Positions 1 to 8,058 of a DNA stretch of 12,924 nucleotides are shown here, in pieces. The notes below the pieces were generated by a model. It had not been told where the DNA came from. It did not search any database and worked only from the letters and a program-made list of their open reading frames with translations. Source of the stretch: an uncultured Prevotella sp. (GTDB lineage: Bacteria > Bacteroidota > Bacteroidia > Bacteroidales > Bacteroidaceae); NCBI GenBank assembly GCA_905372445.1, contig CAJPPF010000053.1:1-12924 (forward strand). The letters run 5' to 3'. Position numbers and translations under genes: made by a program. Each line of letters begins with the position of its first letter. Position 1 is the first letter of the stretch.

Positions 1-61
1 GTATATTAATATAATATAGGTAGGCGATGCCCACGCAAATAAACAAAGAAGAAGAATAAAG

Positions 62-1279
62 ATGGCAAAGAAAACATGTACCTTCTGTGGACGCAGCGAG
101 GATGCAGTGAAGATGCTCATTACCGGATTGCACGGCTGCATCTGCGATGAGTGCTCACAACAAGCCAACGAAATAGTAAAGGCAGCAATGGGCAACACCA
201 GCCCTGACAAGAAAAAAGAACCTGCAAAATTCAAGAAAGTACCGAAGCCAAAGGAGATAAAAGAGCATCTCGACCAGTATGTCATCGGTCAGGATGCAGC
301 AAAACGTTATCTGGCAGTGTCTGTCTACAACCACTATAAGCGACTGATGCAACCTGTCGATGAGAGTGGTGTGGAGATAGAAAAGAGTAACATCATTATG
401 GTTGGAAGCACAGGAACGGGCAAGACCCTCCTTGCACGCACTATAGCTAAACTGCTTGAAGTGCCGTTTACCATTGTCGATGCTACAGTATTCACAGAAG
501 CCGGCTATGTAGGCGAGGATGTGGAAAGCATTCTCTCACGTCTGCTTCAGGTGGCTGATTACAATGTGGAGAAAGCCGAGCGTGGAATCGTTTTCATCGA
601 TGAGATAGACAAGATTGCACGTAAGAGCGATAATCCTTCCATTACACGCGATGTCTCCGGCGAGGGCGTTCAGCAGGGACTGCTCAAACTGCTCGAGGGA
701 ACGATGGTGAATGTGCCGCCGAAAGGTGGTCGTAAGCACCCTGATCAAGAGTATATACATGTGAACACAAGCAATATCCTGTTTATCTGTGGAGGCGCAT
801 TCGATGGCATAGAGAAGAAAATAGCACAACGTCTGAACACTCATGTAGTCGGCTATAACTCAGTGCAGAATGTGCGTAAGATTGACAAAGGCGACCTTAT
901 GCAGTATATCCTTCCGCAAGACCTTAAATCGTTCGGGCTGATACCCGAGATTATTGGACGTCTGCCTGTACTGACATATCTCAAGCCGCTTGACAAGGAG
1001 GCGCTGCGCAGGATACTCTCAGAACCGAAGAACTCCATAGTCAAGCAGTATAAGAAACTTTTCGATATGGACGGCATAGCTCTGACATTCCCGGAAGAGA
1101 CCTTGGACTATATCGTAAGCAAAGCCGTAGAGTATAAGCTCGGAGCACGCGGACTGAGATCTATCGTTGAATCGATAATGATTGATGCCATGTTCGAGAT
1201 ACCATCAAAACGCCAGAAATCGTTTAAGGTGACACTCGACTACGCACAGTCGCAATTGGATAAAGCACGCCTGCAATAA
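62..1279 (+). CDS. clpX: ATP-dependent Clp protease ATP-binding subunit ClpX
   Basis: ClpX is the AAA+ unfoldase that recognises tagged or specific cytoplasmic proteins, unfolds them with ATP and threads them into the ClpP peptidase. The 405-residue protein has the whole family layout. The N-terminal zinc-binding domain has Cys6, Cys9, Cys28 and Cys31. Walker A is GSTGTGKT at 115-122, the pore-1 loop GYVG at 148-151, Walker B ends in Asp180-Glu181, and the pore-2 RKH loop is at 224-226. The GRL arginine finger is Arg300 and sensor 2 is GAR at 361-363. The ClpP-docking loop, IGF in E. coli, reads VGY at 263-265. The ATG follows an A-rich stretch without a clear Shine-Dalgarno. The 61 bases before it contain no readable gene end and no TAnnTTTG box, so transcription probably comes from an upstream gene, likely clpP (inference). 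recQ follows after 24 bases. Confidence 0.98.
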   Translation: MAKKTCTFCGRSEDAVKMLITGLHGCICDECSQQANEIVKAAMGNTSPDKKKEPAKFKKVPKPKEIKEHLDQYVIGQDAAKRYLAVSVYNHYKRLMQPVDESGVEIEKSNIIMVGSTGTGKTLLARTIAKLLEVPFTIVDATVFTEAGYVGEDVESILSRLLQVADYNVEKAERGIVFIDEIDKIARKSDNPSITRDVSGEGVQQGLLKLLEGTMVNVPPKGGRKHPDQEYIHVNTSNILFICGGAFDGIEKKIAQRLNTHVVGYNSVQNVRKIDKGDLMQYILPQDLKSFGLIPEIIGRLPVLTYLKPLDKEALRRILSEPKNSIVKQYKKLFDMDGIALTFPEETLDYIVSKAVEYKLGARGLRSIVESIMIDAMFEIPSKRQKSFKVTLDYAQSQLDKARLQ

Positions 1280-1303
1280 TCATACTACAATAACATAACC
1301 TAA

Positions 1304-3490
1304 ATGAAAGCTGGAACGGAGTTGGAAAAGCAAATGTCCGAAACACTGAAACTGTATTTCGGCTTTGATAAGTTTAAAGGTGAACAGAAGACTATCATCC
1401 AAAATCTCTTGGAGGGTAATGACACATTTGTGCTTATGCCGACAGGAGGCGGAAAAAGTCTCTGTTATCAGTTGCCGTCGCTACTGATGGACGGTACTGC
1501 CATTGTCGTTTCTCCGCTTATTGCGCTGATGAAGAATCAGGTTGATGTCATCAATGGACTCAGTGAGAATGACGGCTTGGCACATTATATGAACTCCTCG
1601 CTGAACCGGCAATCCATCCTTCAGGTTATGGACGATGTGAAGTCAGGGAAGACAAAGCTGTTGTATGTGGCACCGGAGTCGCTCGCAAAAGAAGAAAATA
1701 TACAGTTCCTGTGCAGCGTGAAGGTATCATTCTATGCCATTGATGAAGCACACTGTATCTCCGAGTGGGGACACGATTTCCGTCCTGACTATCGTAATAT
1801 ACGCAAGGCGATAGAGAGAATAGGTATAGCACCGGTGGTTGCTCTTACTGCAACTGCAACCGACAAAGTGCGTTCCGACATAAAGAAAAACTTAGGCATA
1901 CTTGATGCCAAGGAGTTTGTCAGCTCATTCAACAGGCCGAACCTGTACTATGAAGTGCGTCAGAAAACAAAAGACGTCGACAATAGTATAGTGAAATTCA
2001 TAAAGCAGCATCCGGGAAAGAGCGGTATCATATATTGTCTTTCACGAAAGAAAGTAGAGCAGTTGACCGCTCATCTTGCGGCAAACGACATAAAAGTTGC
2101 AGCCTATCATGCTGGTCTTGACTCGGAAGTGCGCTCGCAGACACAGGATGATTTCCTGATGGAACGTATCGATATCATTGTAGCCACAATCGCATTCGGT
2201 ATGGGCATCGACAAACCTGATGTGAGGTTTGTCATACATTATGATATTCCAAAGAGCCTTGAAGGCTATTATCAGGAAACAGGACGTGCGGGACGCGACG
2301 GAGGTGAGGGAATTTGTATCACGTATTACTCTCACCAGGACCTGAAGAAGTTGGAGAAATTCATGGAGGTAAAGCCTGTCAACGAGCAGGAAATAGGCAG
2401 GCAGCTCCTTCTTGACACTGCCGCATACGCAGAATCTTCCGTATGCCGGCGTAAACTGCTGTTGCATTATTTCGGTGAGGAATACACTCAGGAAAACTGT
2501 GGCAACTGCGATAACTGCAAGCATCCTAAACAACAACACGATGCACAGGATATACTACTTTCCGTGCTTAAGGCAATATTCCTACTTAAGGAGAAGTTCA
2601 AGCAGAGCTATGTAATGGACTTCATGAGAGGAAATGCAACTCACGACATCGTCTCTCATCATCACGATCAACTTGAAGATTTCGGACGTGGAGAGGAGAT
2701 AAACACAAGGCTTCTCAATGCCGTGTTCCGTCAGGCTCTCATTTCAGGATATATTCATAAGGAAGTGGAGAGCTTCGGATTGCTTAAACTCACCGACGCC
2801 GGACGTGAATTTATGAAGACCCCGACCATATTCATGGTTTCTGATGATGTCGAGTTCAACGACGACAGTTACGAGGAAACATCAGGCACGGAAGCAGTTC
2901 TGTCGCCTGAGCTGTACGCAATGCTCAAGGAGCTGCGCAAAGAGATGTCGGAGAAGAAAGATATACCTCCTTACGTCATATTCCAGGAAAGCTCTTTGGA
3001 GCAGATGGCGACAATGTATCCGATAACGGAAGAGGAGCTATGTAACATTCCTGGCGTAGGCAAGGGTAAGGCTGCACGTTTCGGAAAAGAGTTTATAAAG
3101 CTCATAAAGACCTATTGCGACGAAAATGAGATTGAACGTCCGGAAGACATTCGTATCAAGAGCGTGGCAAATAAATCTCTGAAAAAGCTGAAGATAATTG
3201 AGAAGATTGACCTTCGCACACCACTTGACGAACTCGCCAAGACACTCGGACTGGAGTTTACCGAACTGCTCGACGATCTCGAGGCAATAGTTTATAGCGG
3301 AACGAAGATTAATATAGGATATTACATAGAGGAAATACTCGACGATGACCAGATAGAGGATATCCTCGACTATTTCTATGAAAGTGACACCGACAGACTT
3401 AGTGTCGCAATGGAGGAACTGGGCGAGTACTACACAGAAGAGGAAGTAAGATTGATTCGCCTGAAGTTTCTCTCAGATGTTGCAAACTGA
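1304..3490 (+). CDS. recQ: ATP-dependent DNA helicase RecQ
   Basis: RecQ is a 3'-5' superfamily 2 helicase that unwinds forks and recombination intermediates in DNA repair. In the 728-residue product, Walker A is PTGGGKS at 46-52 and the DEAH box is at 147-150. The aromatic-rich loop CISEWGHDFRPDY follows at 151-163, and motif VI (QETGRAGRDG) is at 324-333. Zinc ligands are Cys381, Cys399, Cys402 and Cys405. A winged-helix RQC region follows at about 412-510 and an HRDC domain at about 533-605, with its helix-hairpin segment NIPGVGKGKA at 581-590. The last 120 residues are an acidic extension resembling the helix-turn-helix tail found on many Bacteroidetes and Firmicutes RecQ proteins, which makes it longer than E. 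coli RecQ (about 610). The start is taken as the ATG at 1304. The ATG at 1334 (residue 11) is a real alternative, because family similarity begins there. It is probably cotranscribed with clpX. Confidence 0.96.
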   Translation: MKAGTELEKQMSETLKLYFGFDKFKGEQKTIIQNLLEGNDTFVLMPTGGGKSLCYQLPSLLMDGTAIVVSPLIALMKNQVDVINGLSENDGLAHYMNSSLNRQSILQVMDDVKSGKTKLLYVAPESLAKEENIQFLCSVKVSFYAIDEAHCISEWGHDFRPDYRNIRKAIERIGIAPVVALTATATDKVRSDIKKNLGILDAKEFVSSFNRPNLYYEVRQKTKDVDNSIVKFIKQHPGKSGIIYCLSRKKVEQLTAHLAANDIKVAAYHAGLDSEVRSQTQDDFLMERIDIIVATIAFGMGIDKPDVRFVIHYDIPKSLEGYYQETGRAGRDGGEGICITYYSHQDLKKLEKFMEVKPVNEQEIGRQLLLDTAAYAESSVCRRKLLLHYFGEEYTQENCGNCDNCKHPKQQHDAQDILLSVLKAIFLLKEKFKQSYVMDFMRGNATHDIVSHHHDQLEDFGRGEEINTRLLNAVFRQALISGYIHKEVESFGLLKLTDAGREFMKTPTIFMVSDDVEFNDDSYEETSGTEAVLSPELYAMLKELRKEMSEKKDIPPYVIFQESSLEQMATMYPITEEELCNIPGVGKGKAARFGKEFIKLIKTYCDENEIERPEDIRIKSVANKSLKKLKIIEKIDLRTPLDELAKTLGLEFTELLDDLEAIVYSGTKINIGYYIEEILDDDQIEDILDYFYESDTDRLSVAMEELGEYYTEEEVRLIRLKFLSDVAN

Positions 3491-3574
3491 CATCAATGCA
3501 CTTTTTCTTCGTTAAATAGCATTAATTCCGTGGAAGAATTAGGAATAAAGCACAAGAATGTGAGATTTTTGTGG

Positions 3575-3582
3575 TAAATTTG
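3575..3582 (+). promoter_or_regulatory. Bacteroidetes-type -7 box upstream of guaB
   Basis: TAAATTTG fits the Bacteroidetes sigma-factor -7 consensus TAnnTTTG exactly. It lies 23 bases before the guaB ATG, in the 115-base gap after recQ, so the transcript would have a short leader of roughly 15-20 bases. No convincing TTTG is present about 20 bases further upstream as the -33 element, so the call rests on the -7 box and the position alone. It would head the guaB-to-mutL operon. Confidence 0.6.
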
Positions 3583-3605
3583 CATGCAACTTAATTTAAT
3601 ACACT

Positions 3606-5084
3606 ATGTCATCATTTGTTGCCGATAAAATTGTGATGGACGGTCTTACCTATGACGATGTCCTTCTTCTTCCAGCTTATTCAGAAGTACTTCCGCGTGA
3701 AGTAGAGTTGTCAACACGTTTTTCTCGTAACATTGAGCTGAAAGTCCCTTTTGTCACCGCAGCTATGGATACTGTTACCGAGGCTCCAATGGCAATAGCT
3801 GTTGCACGTGAAGGAGGTATTGGAGTAATCCACAAGAATATGTCTATAGAGGAACAGGCTCGCCAGGTAGCTATAGTCAAACGTGCCGAGAACGGTATGA
3901 TTTATGATCCGGTTACCATTAAGCGTGGCTCAACCGTTGGTGATGCGCTGAATATCATGGCTGAATATCATATTGGAGGTATTCCTGTCGTTGATGATAA
4001 GAACTGCTTGGTAGGCATTGTCACTAATCGTGACCTTCGCTTCCAACGCGACATGAGCAAAAAGATTGACGAGGTGATGACTTCGGAGCACCTTATTGTC
4101 ACATATCAGCAGACCGATCTCGATTCTGCATCAGAGATTCTTATGAAACATAAAATCGAAAAGCTCCCTGTCGTTGATGATGAAAATCACCTCATAGGTC
4201 TTATCACATACAAGGACATCACCAAGGCAAAGGACAAACCTATGGCATGCAAGGACTCAAAAGGACGTCTTCGCGTCGCAGCAGGTGTGGGTGTGACAGC
4301 TGATACTTTCCAAAGAATGGAGGCGCTGGTGAAGGCTGGTGTGGATGCAATCGTGATTGATACTGCACACGGACATTCAAAAGGTGTGATAGATAAAGTG
4401 CGTGAGGCAAAGAAAGCTTTCCCTGATGTAGACATCGTTGTGGGGAACATTGCCACCGGCGAGGCGGCGAAAATGCTTGTAGAAGCTGGCGCTGATGCAG
4501 TGAAGGTAGGTATCGGACCTGGCTCAATATGCACGACACGTGTTGTTGCAGGTGTTGGTGTGCCACAGCTCTCGGCTGTCTATGATGTGGCAAAAGCTCT
4601 CGAAGGAACTGGTGTGCCAGTAATCGCCGATGGTGGCTTACGCTATTCAGGTGACGTGGTGAAGGCAATTGCTGCCGGCGGCTATTCTGTTATGATAGGC
4701 TCGCTTGTAGCTGGTACGGAAGAAGCACCGGGCGAGACAATACTTTATAATGGACGTAAGTTTAAGGCATACCGTGGAATGGGCTCGCTGGAGGCAATGG
4801 AGAAAGGCTCTGCCGACCGTTATTTCCAAGGCGGAGTGGCAGAGACGAAGAAACTCGTGCCGGAGGGAATCGCCGGTCGCGTGCCTTATAAGGGGACAGT
4901 TCAGGAGGTTATCTATCAGCTCATAGGCGGTCTGCGTTCAGGAATGGGCTATTGCGGTGCTGCAAGCATAGAGAAACTGCATGATGCAAAGTTCGTACGT
5001 ATAACCAATGCAGGTGTGCTCGAGAGCCATCCTCATGAGGTTATTATAACGAGTGAAGCACCAAACTACAGCCGTCCTCAATAA
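3606..5084 (+). CDS. guaB: IMP dehydrogenase (GuaB)
   Basis: GuaB oxidises IMP to XMP with NAD+, the committed step of guanine nucleotide synthesis, in the cytoplasm as a tetramer. The 492 residues match the full bacterial length. The (beta/alpha)8 barrel is interrupted by two CBS domains at about 97-150 and 157-208, which in this family bind regulatory nucleotides. The catalytic loop GPGSICTT has the nucleophile Cys309. The phosphate-binding segment IADGGLRYSGD is at 340-350 and the mobile flap has Arg425 and Tyr428 (GRVPY). The N-terminal LTYDDVLLLPAYSEVLP segment at 14-30 is typical. The ATG at 3606 sits just after a promoter-like box, so guaB is probably the first gene of an operon that goes on into envelope chaperones and mutL. 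No purine riboswitch is visible in the short leader. Confidence 0.98.
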   Translation: MSSFVADKIVMDGLTYDDVLLLPAYSEVLPREVELSTRFSRNIELKVPFVTAAMDTVTEAPMAIAVAREGGIGVIHKNMSIEEQARQVAIVKRAENGMIYDPVTIKRGSTVGDALNIMAEYHIGGIPVVDDKNCLVGIVTNRDLRFQRDMSKKIDEVMTSEHLIVTYQQTDLDSASEILMKHKIEKLPVVDDENHLIGLITYKDITKAKDKPMACKDSKGRLRVAAGVGVTADTFQRMEALVKAGVDAIVIDTAHGHSKGVIDKVREAKKAFPDVDIVVGNIATGEAAKMLVEAGADAVKVGIGPGSICTTRVVAGVGVPQLSAVYDVAKALEGTGVPVIADGGLRYSGDVVKAIAAGGYSVMIGSLVAGTEEAPGETILYNGRKFKAYRGMGSLEAMEKGSADRYFQGGVAETKKLVPEGIAGRVPYKGTVQEVIYQLIGGLRSGMGYCGAASIEKLHDAKFVRITNAGVLESHPHEVIITSEAPNYSRPQ

Positions 5085-5098
5085 AAATACAAATGATA

Positions 5099-5117
5099 GG
5101 CTGGCGAACGGTCAGCC
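5099..5117 (+). other. Intercistronic hairpin between guaB and the parvulin gene
   Basis: GGCTGGC pairs with GTCAGCC around the five-base loop GAACG, giving a seven-pair, G+C-rich stem with one G-T wobble, just after the guaB stop. No run of T follows, so it is not a standard intrinsic terminator. It could stabilise the guaB mRNA end, act as an RNA-processing site, or lower expression of the downstream genes relative to guaB. Only the folding potential is seen; a role is inferred. Confidence 0.4.
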
Positions 5118-5135
5118 GGTAATATATTCGCAATA

Positions 5136-6581
5136 ATGAAATTGAGAAATATTTTTTCAGCAGCTCTGTTGCTATGCGCATTGACATCAGTGGCACAGAC
5201 CGCACAGGACCCGGTCATCATGACAATAAACGGGGTGCCTGTGACTCGTTCTGAGTTTGAATATTCGTACAACAAGAATAACTCAGACGGTGTGATTGAC
5301 AAGAAGACAGTGAAAGAATACGTTGATTTGTTCGTAAACTACAAACTGAAGGTCATGGCTGCTCTTGACGAGAAGATGGACACAACCTCTTCTTTCAAGG
5401 CTGAGTTTGCAGCATATCGTGATCAGCAAATTCGTCCTGCAATGATAACTGACGCCGATGTGGAGGCTAAAGCCCTTGCTATTTACAAGGAGACACAGCA
5501 TCGTATTGACAGCATGGGAGGATTAGTGAAGCCGGCACATATACTTATCCTTGCGCGTCAGACGGCTACAGATCAGGAGGTTGCCAATGCAAAAGCCAAA
5601 GCAGACTCTATTTACAACGTATTGAAGGCGGCAGGTTTCGATAAGGAACTCTTTACCGAACTGGCAAAGAAATATTCTGATGACAAGGGATCGCTGCAGG
5701 ATGGTGGTGAACTGCCCTGGATACAGAACGGTCAGACACTTGCGGAATTTAACGACAAAGTGTTTGCCATGAAGAAAGGTGAGACCTCTGAGCCTGTGAA
5801 GACAGTTGCCGGATTCCATATCATTCAGCTGCGCGACAAGGGAAATTTCTTGCCTTACGACTCTGTACGCATCAATATCTTGAATTTCATTGAACAGCGC
5901 GGAATCCGCGAGCAGATAATCAATGAGCGTATAGACTCTCTTGCAAAAGCGCAAGGTCCGAACGTCACAGCTGATGATGTGCTCGCTAATAAACGTGAGC
6001 AGATGGTCGCTGCCGATTCAGACTTGAAGTATCTCATTCGTGAATATCACGATGGTCTTTTGTTGTGGGAAATCAGTAACCGTAACATATGGGACAAGGC
6101 AGCAAAGGATGAGGAAGGATTGGCGGAGTTCTTTAAGAAGAACAAGAAGAAGTACGCATTTGACGAACCACGTTTCAAAGGTATGGCTTACCGCACAAAG
6201 GATGCCGCTGATATCGAGGCGGTGAAGGCATCGGTGAAAGATTTGGCTTTCGATAAGTGGAACGAAAAGTTGCGCACGACATTCAATAATGACAGTGTAC
6301 TGCGTATACGCGTAGAGAAAGGTATCTTCAAGAAAGGAGATAATCCTATTGTCGACAAGTACGAATTCAAAACAGATGCCACAATCAAGGAAATAAAAGG
6401 CTATCCGAACATTGCAACATTCGGCAAATTCATCAATAAGCCGGAAGATTACAATGACGTGCGCGGACTTGTCGTCGCTGACTATCAGGAGAAACTTGAG
6501 GAGGCATGGGTGGCAGAGCTCAGAAAGAAATATACTGTGAATATTGACAAGAGCGTGCTCGCTACAGTAAATAATCATTAA
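5136..6581 (+). CDS. Periplasmic SurA-like peptidyl-prolyl isomerase, single parvulin domain
   Basis: This is a secreted parvulin-type prolyl isomerase and chaperone, expected to help outer-membrane proteins fold in the periplasm. The 481-residue product starts with a type I signal peptide: a KLR n-region, a hydrophobic stretch at 6-16 and probable cleavage after Ala20 (TSVA|QTAQ). Cys14 is not in a proper lipobox, so a lipoprotein is unlikely. A short SurA-type N-terminal helical domain (about 25-130) is followed by one parvulin domain at about 132-235. That domain has the typical KPAHILI opening, the QDGGELPW segment at 188-195 and the GFHIIQL ending at 226-232. Residues 240-481 have no recognisable second parvulin domain; they are helical, lysine-rich and end in a long helix near 450-470. 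It lies 51 bases after guaB with no TAnnTTTG box between, so it is probably cotranscribed. Its exact clients are unknown. Confidence 0.88.
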   Translation: MKLRNIFSAALLLCALTSVAQTAQDPVIMTINGVPVTRSEFEYSYNKNNSDGVIDKKTVKEYVDLFVNYKLKVMAALDEKMDTTSSFKAEFAAYRDQQIRPAMITDADVEAKALAIYKETQHRIDSMGGLVKPAHILILARQTATDQEVANAKAKADSIYNVLKAAGFDKELFTELAKKYSDDKGSLQDGGELPWIQNGQTLAEFNDKVFAMKKGETSEPVKTVAGFHIIQLRDKGNFLPYDSVRINILNFIEQRGIREQIINERIDSLAKAQGPNVTADDVLANKREQMVAADSDLKYLIREYHDGLLLWEISNRNIWDKAAKDEEGLAEFFKKNKKKYAFDEPRFKGMAYRTKDAADIEAVKASVKDLAFDKWNEKLRTTFNNDSVLRIRVEKGIFKKGDNPIVDKYEFKTDATIKEIKGYPNIATFGKFINKPEDYNDVRGLVVADYQEKLEEAWVAELRKKYTVNIDKSVLATVNNH

Positions 6582-6603
6582 ATAATACTACACGTTGAAG
6601 TAT

Positions 6604-8058
6604 ATGAATAAATCATATAAGTTTGCAGTGCTCTCTCTGGCTTTGCTCGTAATAGCAGGAGTGAGTGCTCGTGCAAACCACTCGCAACAGGATGTTGCCG
6701 GACAAGATTCCGTGAAGAAGGCAAATCTCGATTTTGAGGCTCCTGAAAACAGCGTCATCGATGAGGTTATATGGGTTGTCGGCGATGAACCGATACTTAA
6801 ATCCGAGGTTGAGGTCTACCGTTTGCAATCCGAGGCAGAGGGGCACCGTTTTGCGGGAAACCCTGATTTCAGAATACCGGAGAGCATCGCTGTGCAGAAA
6901 CTCTTTCTGCATCAGGCGGCTATCGACTCTATAGAGGTGACGGAGGCGGAGGTCTCTCATATGGTGGAAGAGCAGATAAATTACATGATCAATGCTATCG
7001 GCTCCAGAGAGAAACTTGAGGACTATCGCAAGATGTCTATCAATCAGCTGCGTCAGGAGATGCATGATGACTTGAAGAACAATCAGCTTGTTCAGAAAAT
7101 GAAGCATAAGATTGTTGGAGATATTCAGGTCACTCCAGCCAGTGTGCGTTCTTATTTCCACAGCTTGCCGGAGGATAGCATCCCATTTGTGCCTACAGAG
7201 GTGGAGGTAGAAATCATCACCCGACAGCCAAAAGTATCGCAGGAAGAAATAAACCGCGTAAAGGATGAACTGCGAAACTATACTGAACGTGTGACAAACG
7301 GTAGCTCAAGTTTTGCCACTTTGGCTCGTTTGTATTCCGAAGACCCGGTCTCTGCACGTCAGGGCGGTGAGCTCGGATATATGGGTCGTGGTACTCTTGA
7401 CCCAGCATTTGCTGCTGTGGCATTCAACCTTACAGACCCGAAGAAGATTTCAAAGATTGTAGAGAGTGAGTTCGGCTATCACATCATTCAGCTTGTCGAT
7501 AAGCGCGGTGATAAGATAAACGTACGCCATATCCTCAAGAAACCTAATGTTTCTGCTGAGGCTATAGAAAAAGAAAAGAATCTTCTCGACTCTATCGCCG
7601 GTAAACTCCGCGAGGATGATTTCATTGTAGGCAATGTTAAACTCTCGTTCGAGGATGCCGCTACCTATTTGTCCGATGATAAGGACACGCGCAATAACCG
7701 CGGTATAATGGTTAATATCCAGCAGAATTCACGTACTTCCCGATTCAGCATGAAGGACCTTCCCACTGAAGTAGCGCGTGTCGTTGAGGGACTGAAGGTG
7801 GGCGAGATATCAAATTCGTTCACAATGATGAACGCAAAAGGAAAGACACAGGTCGCTATCATAAAACTGAAGAGTCGTATCGACGGTCATAAAGCGACGA
7901 TTACTGAGGATTTCCAGGTCATGAAAGACATCGTGCTCGCCAAGGAACGTGAGAAGACACTGCACGACTGGGTGGTGAAAAAGATAAAGTCAACTTATGT
8001 AAGAATGAAAGATCGCTATAAGAAAGGCGATTACGAATACGAGGGTTGGGTTAAATAA
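6604..8058 (+). CDS. surA: SurA-type periplasmic chaperone / peptidyl-prolyl isomerase
   Basis: SurA escorts unfolded outer-membrane proteins across the periplasm to the assembly machinery. From the chosen ATG the protein has 484 residues. A signal peptide occupies about 1-24, with a hydrophobic core at 7-20 and cleavage near VSA|RA or ARA|N. A SurA N-terminal chaperone domain spans about 50-180 (DEVIWVVGDEPILKSEVE opening). A clear first parvulin domain lies at about 198-300, with QGGELGYMGRG at 253-263 and GYHIIQL at 291-297. A second, more divergent one lies at about 305-424, opening with INVRHIL and containing NRGIM. Two tandem domains match classical SurA architecture. An in-frame TTG at 6595 would add three residues (MKY); I prefer the ATG because nothing supports the rarer codon. 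It follows its paralogue by 22 bases, and its stop codon directly abuts the next start. Confidence 0.88.
   Translation: MNKSYKFAVLSLALLVIAGVSARANHSQQDVAGQDSVKKANLDFEAPENSVIDEVIWVVGDEPILKSEVEVYRLQSEAEGHRFAGNPDFRIPESIAVQKLFLHQAAIDSIEVTEAEVSHMVEEQINYMINAIGSREKLEDYRKMSINQLRQEMHDDLKNNQLVQKMKHKIVGDIQVTPASVRSYFHSLPEDSIPFVPTEVEVEIITRQPKVSQEEINRVKDELRNYTERVTNGSSSFATLARLYSEDPVSARQGGELGYMGRGTLDPAFAAVAFNLTDPKKISKIVESEFGYHIIQLVDKRGDKINVRHILKKPNVSAEAIEKEKNLLDSIAGKLREDDFIVGNVKLSFEDAATYLSDDKDTRNNRGIMVNIQQNSRTSRFSMKDLPTEVARVVEGLKVGEISNSFTMMNAKGKTQVAIIKLKSRIDGHKATITEDFQVMKDIVLAKEREKTLHDWVVKKIKSTYVRMKDRYKKGDYEYEGWVK

Noticed and set aside
1..61. End of an upstream gene such as clpP
   Set aside because: All three forward frames meet stop codons within about 20 bases, so no readable coding end can be identified.
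3523..3541. Small inverted repeat TAATTC / GAATTA after recQ as a terminator
   Set aside because: Only six A+T-rich pairs around a seven-base loop and no T run follows; too weak to call.
5136..5180. Lipoprotein signal at Cys14 of the first parvulin protein
   Set aside because: The residue before the cysteine is Leu, which does not fit a lipobox; a normal cleavage site after Ala20 fits better.
6018..6578. Minus-strand open frame of 186 codons opposite the first parvulin gene
   Set aside because: It is fully antisense to a clear gene, Cys/Leu/Ile-rich without a pattern of a known membrane protein, and has no promoter or start signal of its own.
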